A stretch of 64,000 nucleotides of DNA from Pomphorhynchus laevis (GCA_012934845.2 WNNJ02000678.1:1-64000), one strand, 5' to 3'; shown: positions 12,269 to 25,589, numbered from the stretch's first letter. A program made the numbers and translations. The notes: generated by a model not told the origin, from the letters alone.

Positions 12269-13690
12269 GAACAAGTTTACCAAGCTACATATTACGATCT
12301 TCATCAGTAATTGCTATTCTCTCCACAGTATTTTTCATGCTTACCAATTGTTAAACTTTGCACAGCGGATTTTGAAAAGACGAATTACTTTGTTTTTAAA
12401 TTGAATTTTTGTAAATTTTCATAACGTCACTTTTTAAAATAAATTATATAGCGTTTTCTTTTGATCGAGATATTCCTTGATAAATTCTCAGTAGTTTGCA
12501 AATAATTATATAAGCTACAAACCAATAATATTACTTGAATTAGAGTTTTACAGCAATTAATGAAAGATTATTTATCAATATAACTGATTGCTTGTCATAC
12601 AATGATAATCTAAATTTGTTTTATTCAAATACAAAGCATATTATTTATTATTCATAAAAATTATCCGTTTAAAAGTTAAAATTCTTGTATAATTTGGTGA
12701 ATTTATATATTTTACAATTTTTTGTTTATTTAATTTTTATAGTGACTTAGTTTAAATTATGTGTTTATTAAATTATTAAAAATAATATTTTGAAGAAAAC
12801 CAATATCATTGCGAAATATGACAATTTTTAAAATTTCAATATTAAATGTATTTTGTTTAATATTATATAGTAAGCATGATAGCTTATGCATACACGTGCT
12901 AGTTGTAAACAGGAATATGTCCTCATTTTGATATAAATTAAAAATAGCTATTATTTTCGTATTAATATCATGTTCATATATAGATATAAACCTTTTCTAT
13001 TATTATTTTTGAAATTCTACATATATATTATCTATACATTTATTAATAGAGGATATAAATCACGTTGTTTTAACAATTATATTTTATAAATGATTAAACA
13101 ATTTTATCCAGATAGTTTAATTCTAAATAATAACAATATTGATGGCGAGAAAGGTATTTATAAAGATATTAACATAATATAATCATACACTGAACAAATT
13201 TTTACAAAAACCGTTACGATAACCTACGCGAATAAACACCAAACATGTATTTACATTAGCATTCATGTATTCCAAATTATATTAGATATTATACATTAAA
13301 TAATAAAATTTTACGTATTACAATAGTATATAATGATATTGTTTTTCTTAAAATGCATTTAAATAATTTAATTAATAAATATTTTGAGCAATAAAAAACT
13401 ACACAGATAAAATAAACAAAATCCAAAAAATGCCATCAAAATATTATTATAATTAGATTTATATCTTAAATGGAAAATTGTTACAGATTGATTGTAATTA
13501 ATATATTATATGTTAGAATAATATGTTATAATCAAATTTTAAAGGAGGAAATACATCGTTCCGATGCATTTTTCACAGCTGCTTTGTTAGGATAGAGAAA
13601 TAGTTACTACCACCTGAAAAATATTAGCTCTTCCAAATTATTTCTAACCGTAATTCTAAATTACTGAAATAAAAATAATTAGTTAAGGAT

Positions 13691-15415
13691 TGAAATCTTA
13701 TCCATTGGTAGCACTCTGCTAATATTGCAGAATACAGTGAATAAAGCCTTAATTTCAATTGAATTAAAAACATTTAAATATTCATTTTAAATTTCTACTT
13801 CTCAACGCATACAAAAGTATCGGTGGAAAGTATTTTATTAAAATAATGGACGAATTAGACTTTTCTCTAAATGGCTTTTATGTGAACATGACAAACGGTA
13901 ATAATTTAAAATTTTAATGATGTTTAAAAACAGAATAAAATTGACAAGTTATAACTCTTTACAAATTGATAGACAATCACTCTTCAAACTTTGTAATGAT
14001 TCATTAATTATATTTCTGTCAGTAAATATAAACCATTTTGTTTCAATAATGCTAATAAAAAATTAAGAATTTTGGTTTTGAACTCGCTCAATTGCATCAC
14101 CGCTACAGAGCGCGGTATTCCTCCATCAAGTGCATTTGTTAATGATCAAGATTAAGATACGAACTTCAGTGAATGATAACATCACTAGAGAGTAACTGTG
14201 GCAACATTTTTGATAAAAGGTGGTGATATTTTGTTTAAAATTTGTGAACAGTAAATGCACTGAATTGTTATCTGTTGCTCAATCTTGATCAATTGTATAA
14301 ATCGTTTTGTAATTCTTACACTCACATCGACACTGACGACCAGTGATGATATCACTTCACAGATTGCATAATTGCTGGCGTGCATATATGTACTTTTACA
14401 AATTTGGCTTAACTAAAACTTCATCGCAAGATATGTGCTTGAATTTCAGAGCAGCAGAAATGTTAATTCAAAGATCGGGTATTAATAATTTAAAAGCTGC
14501 TTAAAATACTGTAAACCTTATAAATATATTATCAGTTTCGTAATTCACGTAGTGAAAATAAAATTTTAAGCATAATCCTTAAAACAACGTAATATTTAAA
14601 ATGAAAACAAAAAAATTATTCAAATTATTATTTTCGATTGACATTTAAAAGCTTTACAAGTAAGAACATTAAATACAACTTAGATACTGCAGCGATGTGA
14701 AAATTAAAATATAATAATCGCAATACTATTTTAAAGTCAAAACAATTATTGTTTGAAAAAATATACGAATTAATTACAAGTAAAGAATATGTCATCAGTG
14801 TTTTAATTCGGGTTTTAAATCAAATATAAATAGGTATAGATACGTTTTGTAATTTTAACCTAAGACTTACTATCTTAGAATTTAAAAATTTATTTCCAAT
14901 TTACAAAACTATAAAATTGCGATCAAGTTTTTGAAAACACTAGAAATCTTAATTTTTCAACAATATTTTGTCTCAAATTTTATCCGTATTTTCATTGTTA
15001 CTTTGTAAAATTACATACAGAGCCAAAACAATGTATTCCTTAATTTAATTTAAAAACAGTATTTCTTATAAGTCATAATAGTTTAATGTATTTATAGCAA
15101 AATCAATACAGAAAGTGGAATTTAACCTTGTTAAATTGTAATGTAAATATTATTAAGTGAATTCGATTTATTGAAATCACGTGTTCAAAAATAAGAACGT
15201 TTTTTGCATGATTTTACAAAACGTCTTGTAATCTATGATAAAAACCATATTGAAAAAAAAATATAAAATAAAAAGAAAATTTCAATGTTATTTTAATAAA
15301 AATTATATTTAATTAATCTTCACATCAACATAAGATCATTAATGATAAGCGATTAATTTTGCTACAAGATCCAAACAAATTTATTATATTAAAAGCACGA
15401 AAACATGTACTATTT
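13691..15415. repeat. Tandem duplication, unit 3 (truncated)
   Basis: Third unit, matching 1 to about 1722 of unit 1. It stops inside the first subrepeat, just before the left LTR of the Ty3/Gypsy fossil. The unit does not resume on the far side of that fossil, so no third homeobox copy is present here. Either it was lost or the junction is a rearrangement breakpoint. Confidence 0.9.
13846..14346 (+). CDS. Candidate two-exon small gene, unit 3
   Basis: Exons 13846-13897 and 14252-14346, with the same splice sites and the same short ending as unit 1. It is retained although the homeobox gene of this unit is gone. It is as uncertain as the other two copies. Confidence 0.2.
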
Positions 15416-15419
15416 TTCA

Positions 15420-15543
15420 TGTTGAACGAAACCAATTTAAAGCAACAGAAAACAAGTAAAAGTTTGTTTCTTACTGAATACAAACACTAGAAAAACAACG
15501 ACAATAATCTTAGCAAATCCGTTTATATAGCACTACAATAAAG
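15420..15543 (-). repeat. LTR of the Ty3/Gypsy fossil (left, 3' LTR)
   Basis: Begins TGTTGAACGAAACC and aligns base for base with 19542-19665 apart from about four differences. Similarity continues more weakly to about 15566. In element orientation this is the downstream LTR. Confidence 0.85.
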
Positions 15544-18500
15544 TGCGCCTCTGTTCGCTATCTTATGTATGTTAGTTTGCTTCATTATCTTGATCGACCT
15601 TTTCATGTTATCTCTCGATTCTCGATTCATTTGGATACGTGGAAGTATAAGGATCATCATTATTACGACATTGTTGATTGCCCGATTCACATTGTTTTCC
15701 GATTCCGTCTTTTTTGGCTTGTTGAATTTCGATCGTCTGTCTGTTATTCGAGCCATTTGACGATTGTGCATTTACATACTCTTCAGTATCAGATACCACT
15801 TCCGAATCTTGTACAGTATATTTATTATGGATTCGCCAACGTAATTCATTACCGTGTGTACGTCGATGTACGCCTTCACATTCAATTTCATATGAAGCTA
15901 GCCCATTTCGATTTATGATAACAGCTTCTTTCCAAATATTTTTACGTTTGTCATAAAACCAAACCAGATCACCTATTGTAAAAAATCGGGTTTGAGCTGA
16001 GGCACAGAGTCGCTGTGACCATCTTTCATGTTGTTCTTGTATTCGTCTTTCCATAGTTGGCTTTACATTTTCAAACACTGTAGGTAGCCTTCGTCCGATC
16101 ATTAATTCAGCAGGGGTTTTAGATGTGGTAGCATGCACTGAGTTCCTGTAGCTTTGCAGGAAAGTTAACAGAGCTTGGCTGTCGAAATTTCTTTTTAATA
16201 CTCGGCTTTTTAGCGTTTGAATAAAACGCTCGGCCAAACCATTCGCTTGAGGATGATAAGGGCTTGTTCTTATGTGTTTGATTGAATTTCTTTGAAATAA
16301 ATTTCTAAATTCGCTGCTTATAAACTGTGGGCCATTATCCGTCACTATTTGAGCAAGAATTCCCAACTTGCCCATGCACTCTGCAATGCCCGGCATAACG
16401 TAATCGATGTCCAGGTTTTAGCTTTCCATACTTCGGGCCACTTAGTTCGTGCGACGACTAATATTAGAAACATCTTACCATTTTTTTGGGCCCGCAAAAT
16501 CAAGATAAATGCGATGCCAGGGCTTACACGGTACGTCCCAATTGTATAATGGTAGCTCGCGTGCAGCCGGTCTCATTATTTGACAATCGTAACAACTTGC
16601 GACATAGTTGTGGATATCATTATCTAATTTTGGCCACCACACATAGTATCTAGCATAGGTTTTCATGGTTACCTCTCCAGAGTGTCCCTCGTGTAATATT
16701 CGTAGAACGCATCTATGCAGTGCTTCGGGTATAACAATTCGTTGTTGAAACATTAATATTCCATTTTCGTATGATAGTTCATTCCGTCTAAATCCAAAAG
16801 TTTTGTCGATGTCCTGTACTTTCGACGGCCAACCAAATCGCACGTAACGTGTTATCCTACGTAGTTGTGTATCAGTGTGTGATGCCTTTTGAAGTTCATG
16901 TGACGACAACTCGATCTGATCTAGTTTCTCCTCTTGTACTACTAGTATATTATCTTCGTTATCGAGGTCGTAGGTTTGTTTGACAGTGACATTTCTTGTT
17001 GCTGTCGGCGATCGTGATAAAATGTCAGCATATACATTATCCTTTCCTTCAATATATTTAATAGTATAGTTATATCTCGATAGATGTAATGCCCACCGAA
17101 TCATTCTCGTGTTAGTCATTGTTCTGAGGTCACGCGAATCTCCTAAAATACCGACTAGGGGTTTATGATCAGTTCAGATTTCAAATCTTCTTCCATACAC
17201 ATAGTCATGGAATCGACGAACGGCAAAGAATATAGCCAAGGCTTCGCGGTCAATAACAGAATATTTTTCTTCGGCTATCGAGAGTACCCTGGATGTTAAG
17301 AATATGGGTTTGATGTTACCGTTAATATCGTGACAGAGCGCAGCACCCAATCCTGCATTACTTGCATCACACGTTAATATAAGAGGCTTGTCTAATCGAT
17401 ACGGAGTCAGACTAACCGGATGGCGGAGTGCGTCTTTGATGTCTCTAAAACACATTGTGTGTTCAATAGTCCAATTCCATGTTACTCTTGATGTTAATTG
17501 ATATATGGTCTGCATATTTCCTGCAAAGCCGGTATAAATTTGGTGTGATACGTAACCATTCCCAAAGATGATTTTAATTCAGATTTGTTTCTTGGAATTT
17601 GAAGGTGATTGATTGCATATAGTTTATCTTCGTTTAATGTAATTATTCCATTTGCGATGTGTACTCCCAGAAAATCGATCTCTTTTTGTCCAAAATGGCA
17701 CTTGTTCGGGGAAATTCTAAGTCCAACTTTTTGAAATCGTTCGAAGATTGTAATTAGTTGTTTCCAATGATCATGGTATGTTTCCGACGTCACTACAATA
17801 TCGTTCAAATATGCCACTACTCCCGGGACATCATGAATCATTTTGTCAACATATTTCTGAAATACAGCTGGAGCAGTTGAAATTTCGAACGGAAGGCGCG
17901 TATATTCAAAGTAACTCCATGGTGTTGTAATTACCAGTAACTTTTGAGTCCCTTTATCACTGGGATTTGTAAGTAGGCGTTTTGTAAGTCAATTGTTGAG
18001 AAATATCGTTCTGTTGCTACCTGGTTAATGATTTGCTAGATGTGTGGCATCTGAAAGGCATCTTTTACAAGGTATTTGTTAAGTGTAACCCTAAAATCTG
18101 CACATATTCGTATTTCGCCTGATTTCTTCCTAACGACAACTATTGGAGTTGCCCACTCTGGCGGGATGTCTTCGTTGCTGTTAACAGGACTTAATATATT
18201 TGCTTGTATCAATCGATCGAGTTCCTCTTTAACGTTTCCAACCATTGGTTAGGGAATTCGTCTTGAGTTCCAGCGAACTGGTTTCGCGTCCCTTGTCAAT
18301 CGCAACGATGCAGTAAAATTATTGACTTGACTTGGACATTTGTCAAATACCGCGGGAAATCTTTGCTTCACCTTGCAACCAATATTTTGCCAACCGTCAG
18401 TTTGGTTTATAGCATTAATATCCGTCAATTTACAGGGTAAACTTAGACCTAGTTTTATCGTCCACGGAAGTCCCATAAGCGGCCTTTCTTACGTTCTTGT

Positions 18501-19541
18501 AACAACCATTGTCAATGGTTGTTACAACCATTGACAATGCGACGATTGACGTTGCACTCTTCAAGAACAGCAATTTGTGAACCACCAAAGGCGCACAATG
18601 GTCGTATAGGTCGTAAGTTCGGACGGCCTATTCTATACCATATATCTTTTGACACTTTTGTAGCCGCTGCTCCTGTGTTCAATTGTATCCGGACCATACA
18701 ATTATTGATTGGTAGTTGAGCAAACAGTTTTTCTTCCGCCGATTTTGAGTATTTCGTACTGTTCACTTTGTTGACTTGGGTGTAACATTCTTATTTGTTT
18801 CAATCTGCACAACCTTGCAAAATGCCCTTCTTTTTGACAATTAAAACATTTATTTCCTGTTGCCGGACAATATTGATTTGACGTATGTGTGTTCCCACAA
18901 TTACGACACATTTGTGTATATTTTTCTATACGACTACCGAATTGTTTTTGTTTGCGATTGAAATATATTTCATCCTGATCATTGCATGTTTGAGGGTGTT
19001 GTATCTGCGACGTTATCTTTCTGTGTATTGTTGCTATACAGGATTTCATCTGTAGTATCCTGATTCTCATTTTGCATGATCAACGTCGGTGCTCGACACA
19101 TTATTTCATAGTTCGTCGTGATATCAATGAGTTGTTCCAACGTGAGTGCCTCGTGTTGTAAGGCTGATTTACGAATATATTCGTCTGGTGAGTACATAGC
19201 GATCATATCTCGGATTCTGTCTGCTATTGCTGATGCTTCATCTTTAATAGTAGGATTGAAGAAGTTACAATCTCGTGAAGTATCTTCGAGGTTGTTGACC
19301 CATTCGTTGTATGTTTCTTTATCTTTTTTGCGTATCGACAAAATTGAATCTTGCAGATATTTCATGCGCTCGTCTTGAGTAATGTTTATTCAACATTTCA
19401 ACGACTTCGTCGAAGGTCATCTCGTCTATTTCACGTGTCGTACTCGCCTTTCTAACAATATCGAACATCTCGGAGATCAACTATGATAAAAGTTCAGAAT
19501 CAGTTCGCGTATTGATATCTCACTCTCATCGCCAGATGCCA

Positions 19542-19665
19542 TGTTGAACGAAACCAATTTGAAGCAACAGAAAACAAGTAAAAGTTTGTTTCTTACTGAA
19601 TACAAACACTCGAAAAACAACGACAATAATGTTAGCAAATCCGTTTATATAGTACTACAATAAAG
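19542..19665 (-). repeat. LTR of the Ty3/Gypsy fossil (right, 5' LTR)
   Basis: Direct copy of 15420-15543, in element orientation the upstream LTR. A weaker match extends to about 19690. The gag region begins immediately inside it. Confidence 0.85.
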
Positions 19666-19923
19666 GGTGGCGCTGTTGTTATTCATACAATGGTTTGCAG
19701 TATTTGTGCAGAAACGAGTGAAAGTACTGTCGGAGGTTCAAACACTTTCAACTCTAGCAAATTTTTAGCGAAAAACAGATATTTCGATGGATTTAGATGG
19801 AAAGGTATTTTCTGACTTAAAATCGACATTACAAGACTTTCAGGTAAGTGATGTTTCAGCTAACATAAATTCTGACTCGGGGAACTCCCCCCGTTACAAA
19901 AACAAAACAATTTAGCGGTAATT

Positions 19924-20738
19924 ATGGCCACCAAGCCCACCGAAAGGCATTACTTATTCAATGTTTTTCTACGAAAGTTTGTACAAGACTACCCTGGCAG
20001 GGTAGTCTTCAATAATAGCAAGATATTACCAAATTCACTAACAATTTCGTTCGCTACCCACGACCTGATGGTAGCTTATAAATCTTATTTCGATAAACAT
20101 CTGTCCCAATTGGGAACATTAGAGCTAAAGCCTATCCAGGCTACATTAAAAGTCACTAATTTTCCTCAGTTTTTGGATGCTAATGACAATGAGATTCTAA
20201 AAAGACAATACAAACTCGGTTCAATTCGGACTTTAAATTCCAAATCCGGGGACGCCCTCCCAGTGGCGTTCGTCACCTGCGATGTTGATAACGCACACAC
20301 TTTGTGCACAAATTCAGTTAATCCCTTTATAGGATATAATCTAAAGTTCTCAATCATAGAAACAAACAACTTGACGTTTCTTCATTGTAATCATTGTCAA
20401 AAGGGGGCATTGGGCCTCAACTTTTAAAGAATTAAAAATATGCGGCGTCTGCACGAACGCTCTATGCCCCTCCATGTCGAGTGGTGACAGATGCGATGCC
20501 AATCCGATCTTTTGTAACTGTGGTGGAGATCACCCGGCATAGTTCCGCCGTTGCCGATCCTTTTAAAGAATATCGAAATAAGTATAAGCCAGTTGCTTCT
20601 TCTGCTAACAAAAGTTATGCCAAAGTCACGGCCGATGGTTCCTCAGATACAATGTCTAACAAAGATTTATTGTACTTATTGGATAACACAAAAAATACAA
20701 TTTTAGCACAACTCCAGCAAATGCTGGCCCTCTTCTAG
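19924..20738 (+). pseudogene. LINE copy A ORF1 (gag-like, zinc knuckles)
   Basis: Encodes an RNA-binding nucleocapsid-like protein that would coat the LINE RNA. The first 160 or so residues are open, ending in a CNHCQK knuckle. An extra G in the run near 20401-20405 shifts the frame. The next frame continues with GHWASTF, CGVC and CNCGGDHPA, i.e. further CCHC-type knuckles, and then meets a stop. The segment 20481-20738 holds a serine/lysine-rich C-terminal part. It is decayed. The assignment rests on the knuckle series and on the matching frame at 63182-63598. Confidence 0.75.
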
Positions 20739-20978
20739 GGGCATTCCTTTCGGCGCCGCCAGTACCGTCTGAAGTGGCTATTCCTAAATCAAAGAAGATG
20801 GGCGCGTCTGGCGGACCGTCCCCCCCAATAAAAATGGGAAAGCTCCTGAATTTGGCCTTGAGAAATAAAGATATTGCCTAGGGAGTACCGGCCCCGATGG
20901 AGCTGGAGGTGGGAAGGGCAACCTTCCCACCCATGGCTCTGTCTGGGTTGGCTGCTCCCGTCCAACTAATCTGTAATA

Positions 20979-23250
20979 ATGGTGTGTAAGCCCGAGCCTT
21001 TTTCACTGAATATTCTTCAGTGGAATTCGGGAGGTGCTTCTGCCCTTAGACTTTTTTCTGGTAGAGATGCAGATGTTATAGTCCTTCAGGAGACTCGGTC
21101 TATCCGTCTTCCCCAGGACATTATTCGATTTATACCAAAGCGTATCTGTTCCCACTATACTCCGTACATAACCCCACCTCACTCCTCTTCATCTCAAGGA
21201 CTCTTGACCTTAGTAAAGTGCTCCTTAAGGTCCTCGCTCCTATTAAACTAAGTATGTCCAGCCATACCTTGCTTAGTAGTTTCACTCAGTAAAAACGGTA
21301 AACGCCTCAGTCTAGCCAATATCTACATCCGTCCAGGGGAAATTCACAAGAACTGTGACCTTCTGGATAGTATAATTGACAGCGGTTATGACATGATACT
21401 TGTGGATTTCAACGACAGAACTGGTCGTTGGATCAATGCAGCACTTCACAGAGCTAGGAACGGTTATATTATTCACAAACTCCCATCCCCTACCTTTCAT
21501 TGCACATCAACAAATTCTATCCTCGACATTTTACTGCTTTACTCGAGGTGGCTGTTAAAACCCCTCTGCGCGGAGCAGTCGCGCCAGCAATTGTCCACCT
21601 CTCATGACCTTATTCGTTGGAGAATTGAGGAAGATATATTGCATCGAAGGAGGTTTCACTTTAATCCGATCAGAGTGGCCTTCTTTCAAGTGGCTATCCA
21701 ACTCTTTCCCAGAATAGGAAATGAGAGTATGACCGAATTTAATACCTACCTATTTTCGCAAGCTACCGCGATTTTATCGACTACCTATAAAGGTCGTATA
21801 TACAATCCCACTCCGACGAAACTCAAGGTCCTAGCAAAATTATTGAACCTCCCTAATCTCTTTGCTTCCGCCAAACAAGCCCTCTCGAATGAATACTGGA
21901 GCACTAGATATAGGTTCCAGCTGAGCAGAGATAGGGCGAGTATTGCTCGTCCTAATCTTTCTCGGTCTTCATTTTGGAAGATTTTCTAGAAGGAGAAGTT
22001 TGTTGGCTGGAAGGATAGAGCATTGGGTTGGATAGGGATTGTAGGCCTTGATAAAGTTGTGGAGGAGTCACTAGTCCTACACAACTATGGAGCCACTCAA
22101 TCACCTCAAACAATCCCGCTTTAGTGTAACTTCAGGAGTATGGATCTATCTGTTACGGATACCCTTAACTCTTAAGGTCCACTCCCAGGCACCTCCAAAC
22201 CCGTCGCTTCACTTTCTTCTCAGGTCTGTCAGCTTTTGACAGCTAATCAGAGAAGAGAAGTGGCCGTCACAATGCTTTTAGCCTCCCCATCCGATGCAGC
22301 AGGCACCAATATTAGTAAGCGTGTGTTTATTTCTAAGAAAAAATCCTACTCATGCTCGAAAGATTTGCGTCCCATTTTGATTCAAAATGCCATCGTTTCG
22401 ATTTACGAAACAGCGCTTGCGCGTAAAATCCGCGACCATTCAAGTAGGCGTAATTTGATCCTTCCAGGTTTCATGGGTTCGTCAAAGATCGCTCGGTACA
22501 TTCAGCAGTTGGTGAGGTGGAGCAGTTTTGTCGGGATAATAGCCATCGTCTAGTTGCGCCTGTGTTCCTCAACTTTTCTGCTGTATTTGACCGCATCTCC
22601 ATTCCTTTTGTGATCTATTCTTCTAGATCCCTCGGGTTTCCTGCGAGAATTGTGACCAGGGTGGAGATCCTGCTGTATACCAAGCGATTTTACTATGAAG
22701 ACGACCCTGATGCGCGTCAGTTCTACCCTATTACGGGTGTACCTCAAGGATCCCCACTTTCTCCCATCTTATATCTTGCTGCCTCCATTAATCTATTCAA
22801 AATATTTAAACGCGAACAACGTCTTGTGGTGTACACTGATGACACCACAGCCCTGTTCACTGGACACAGGTGTAAAGACGTAGTCTCTGACATCAGCCGT
22901 TTCTTTTTAAGATTAAAAGACCAGTTACCCAAATCCAATCTTATTTTAAACTCCGCCAAATCGCAGGCGGTTGTCTTTCATGGCACTCCTGCAACTAAGA
23001 AAAAACTTAAGAAATTAGCACTCTCTACCCTTTCCTCCATATTTGCCTCTAAACCACTTCCCACCTTCACAAGTCGAGTAAAATACCTGGGGTTCACCAT
23101 TATGGTGAACTGATCGGCGAAAGCTGACCTGGATAGACTCAAACGTATTCTGAAGAAAGCTAGGTGGGCCCTGAAACGGGCTCAGCATATGTCATTGAAA
23201 GGGAAAACCCAGGTGCGTCTTTGGGGTACCTGGGCTATCTCGGGATAAGT
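20979..23250 (+). pseudogene. LINE copy A ORF2 (endonuclease-reverse transcriptase)
   Basis: Endonuclease start NILQWNSGG and catalytic Glu in VLQETRS, then later pieces in several frames. The reverse transcriptase is clearest at 22517-23113: FSAVFDRIS (block A), GVPQGSPLSPILYLA (block B) and VVYTDDTTALF (block C). The catalytic box is YTDD rather than the usual Y/FADD, and copy B at 33682-33945 has the same, so it is a family trait. Several frameshifts and stops make this copy inactive. Confidence 0.8.
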
Positions 23251-23578
23251 CTTCTTTTCGAGAGGACGTCCTCCTGAGCAAAGGCTAAGGTTTCTTAAGT
23301 TCCTTGTATCTCGTTTACCCAGCATATTTCGCGCCGATTGGATTTTTCGGGGGGGGGGTGAAAGACCCCAGGTGGTTCAGTAGGAAGGCGGTGTGTTTGA
23401 TCGGTTGGTGGCCCAGATACCCCTGGATTTGAGGCCGTAAAAGTGGGAATAAGAAGAAGATCAGTGCAAATTGCAGTCTGTTGGTTGATTTGTCGTACTT
23501 ACTGTTTGTTAATTATGTTATCTAGTTTATTTGATCGGTTGTATTTTTTAATAAAACCCTTACTTACTTATTCTTCAT

Positions 23579-23800
23579 TCATACTACAATTTTACCGCCT
23601 TTATCGGCTTTTGTATATAAATCGTCTTTTATATTTCTCAGTTCTTTGATAGCTGAGCGTTCTGGTTTAAACAAATTGTAGTTGGATGATCGAACATTTG
23701 GTTTCATTTCAATGTATTTTTGTATATTTTCATTTTTAAGAACTCTATTTTTGATCAGAGCGCAAAGATTTTGATCCTTGATATCCGTAAAATGCCCGTC
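23579..23800 (-). pseudogene. Penelope-like element RT, N-terminal fragment
   Basis: Minus-strand reading gives ALIKNRVLKNENIQKYIE, then LFKPERSAIKELRNIKDD, then TKADKGGKIVV. The block KADKGG with I/V after it is the hallmark N-terminal motif of Penelope-like reverse transcriptases. The frame ends just after it, so this is a short truncated fragment. A GIY-YIG domain was looked for nearby and not found. Confidence 0.6.
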
Positions 23801-24124
23801 ATGGTGCTTCGAAGTGTATTTATAAATTCCCACAAACGAGCCAAGAATGACGGAGCGGCGAAATGCTGCATCCAAAACGACGAACGCACAATGCAAACAA
23901 CAATCATACAAGCAGACATACAAGACACAGCTAAAAGGAAAGCGACATAACTGTTTGGATTGGACAACCGATGTTGGACAAACAGCTAAATTCGGAGCAC
24001 ATCTATTATTTACCAAAAGGCCCGAAAACTCAATGATCCACATGAAAATTTTCCAAATTCTTCCAGAGTTTACACGCAGTTCATAAAAGAGCATAAATAT
24101 TGCATGAAACAAAATTTATAACTG

Positions 24125-24165
24125 ATTTTGCTATACTGAAGAAGGGAGAAATCCCGAAAGCTTTA
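24125..24165 (+). repeat. Hammerhead-like hairpin, Penelope-type tail
   Basis: CTGAAGAA, then stem GGGA, loop GAAA, stem TCCC, then GAAAGC. The arrangement CTGANGA-stem-GAAA resembles the catalytic core of a hammerhead ribozyme, known from Penelope-like element ends. One unpaired base between the CTGAAGA box and the stem makes it non-canonical. It lies near the Penelope RT fragment. Confidence 0.4.
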
Positions 24166-25070
24166 CAAAATAAATAATTCGTTGCCTTGATTCGTTTAAA
24201 TAAATATTATATAAATCACAAGGCAGCCGAAACGACTGATGGTAGTTCACCCTACTGATGCGTGCTGCCGGCTACCATCAGATAGTCTAGGAGTGAAAAG
24301 GAAGTCTGCTCTGCATGTAATCTAACTCCTGCTTTTGGCAAAATCCTTGATTATAAAACTGTAGCTTGTAAGCTCCCGGAGCACAGTGTAAACAATTTAG
24401 CTGTTAAATTATATATTTAATTATCGCAAGATAATTACGATTAAATTATCGTAAGATAAATAAATATATATCCTGATCAGTATTTTAAAATATAAAGGAA
24501 AGGCCAGGTAAAATTGAAAAACTTGCATCACTAGCGAAATAATTTTGTCTTTCAATTTTATCTGTTCGTTTCTGAATATTTTAATATTTTTTTATTTATA
24601 AGTACAATTTAATTTTCTTTAGATTTTTACAAAATTAAGCAAATGTCGTCAACGTTACAAAATATTTGTCCTAGATGACATTGTCAGGTTTTACTATTTG
24701 ATCAAAATATATTATAAACAAAGGAAAATTATGATATGTCTTGCTTTTATCTTTACAAGTTATAAACGTTTTTTAACCATAATAGCAACAACGTGTCTAT
24801 TATGTTTGAATTTTGTTAAATTTAGAATCCTATATATATCTTTATTTTTTCGATTTTTCTTTGTTCTTAAGAAAATAAATCAAATTAAATTTTCTAATTT
24901 AATTTGATTTTTCTTTCTTAAAATTGTCGAATTTGTTTTGTTTTCTTTTTGAGGATAAGCTCAAAATCTTCCAGAAATCTTCTGTAGGAATGATAGTTTT
25001 TGAATGTTTGAAATGTTTAAAACTATTTATTGTTGGTTGCGTACAAAGCTTGTTGCTGTTATTATAGAGA
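24165..25070. other. Intergenic, no gene recognised
   Basis: Moderate-GC sequence to about 24380 includes an inverted pair (GATGGTAG at 24238 and CTACCATC at 24273). Beyond it is AT-rich DNA with no convincing exon. An inverted run of AAATTAAATT / AATTTAATTT lies at 24883-24908. Confidence 0.4.
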
Positions 25071-25071
25071 A

Positions 25072-25350
25072 CTAGTTGGGCCCTGAAACGGTCCCAACAT
25101 ATGTCATTAAGAGGGAAGATGAAGTGACTAGTCACGCCTGGGCACTCACCTAGAGGACGTCACCAATAGCAAAGAATAAGATTTATGAAGCTCCTTATGT
25201 TGAGACTACTTACGTGGTGATTACGTGGTGATTGACTTCTCAGGTATGTGCTGCAGATTCTGGGTGGTTCAATCTTAAGGCGTCGCGCTGGTGTTTGATG
25301 GGTGGGTCAGATCTTTCTTCCATTAGATTAGAAGACACCGTTTGATGAAG
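25072..25350 (+). mobile_element. I/Jockey-group LINE, 3' fragment
   Basis: Starts TTGGGCCCTGAAACGG and matches the 3' part of LINE copy A from about 23164 (TGGGCCCTGAAACGG, then CATATGTCATT). It ends with a diverged version of the GTGTTTGATCGGTTGG tail. It is 5'-truncated and non-coding. Confidence 0.75.
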
Positions 25351-25589
25351 AATGGGATGACTTTATCTCTACTGCTATTGTACTTGAAAAACATTTTTAA
25401 TTACCTAAAGTAATTAAATTTTTTATTTTTAATTACCTATAATTACCTTTAATTACTTGCTGTTTGATACTGGAAACAAAAACAATACTGATAATTATAT
25501 TATATCCCTAATACATTGGCGCCAATTATATTCGATTTAAATATGTTCATATAATAGTCAACAATCCTAAAAAATATATTAAAAGTATT

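Larger units (their letters stand above)
6700..13690. repeat. Tandem duplication, unit 2 (rearranged)
   Basis: Second direct unit, about 290 bp longer than unit 1. The extra length comes from one replacement. The part of the subrepeat array matching 2124-2818 is missing. In its place at about 8806-9808 is a copy of the 3' flank of the homeobox gene. The rest of the unit, including the whole homeobox gene, is nearly identical to unit 1. Confidence 0.95.
15420..19690 (-). mobile_element. Ty3/Gypsy LTR retrotransposon fossil, Mag-like
   Basis: A provirus-like fossil on the minus strand, about 4.3 kb, bounded by short direct LTRs. In minus-strand order the parts are: a gag region with two zinc knuckles, an aspartic protease remnant, reverse transcriptase, RNase H, an integrase with its HHCC zinc domain and core, and a short C-terminal tail. 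The protein style (GEIRICADFRVTLN in RT, a WHRIYLDFAGP segment before the integrase core) fits the Mag group of Ty3/Gypsy. It is broken, with roughly seven interruptions, and is not functional. The LTRs differ at about four of 124 aligned bases, suggesting moderate age. It lies at the truncated end of tandem unit 3, and no clear target-site duplication was found. Confidence 0.9.
19700..23440 (+). mobile_element. I/Jockey-group LINE, copy A (near full length, decayed)
   Basis: A non-LTR retrotransposon with ORF1 (19924 onward), an apurinic-type endonuclease (20979 onward) and reverse transcriptase to about 23250, followed by a 3' end with GAGGCCGT near 23430. It is the longest member of a family also seen at 25072, 33197, 48880 and 60722. 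It is GC-richer than its surroundings. Its left boundary near the Gypsy fossil is not sharply defined. Confidence 0.88.

Noticed and set aside
15565-15918. Plus-strand frames of 117 and 63 codons
   Set aside because: They are antisense shadows of the Ty3/Gypsy fossil.
23820-24112. Extension of the Penelope fragment, or a GIY-YIG nuclease, on either strand
   Set aside because: Reading both strands gave no GIY...YIG pattern or other nuclease motif.
24135-24160. A functional hammerhead ribozyme
   Set aside because: Stems I and III and the cleavage site could not be established, and there is an extra base next to stem II; only likeness is claimed.
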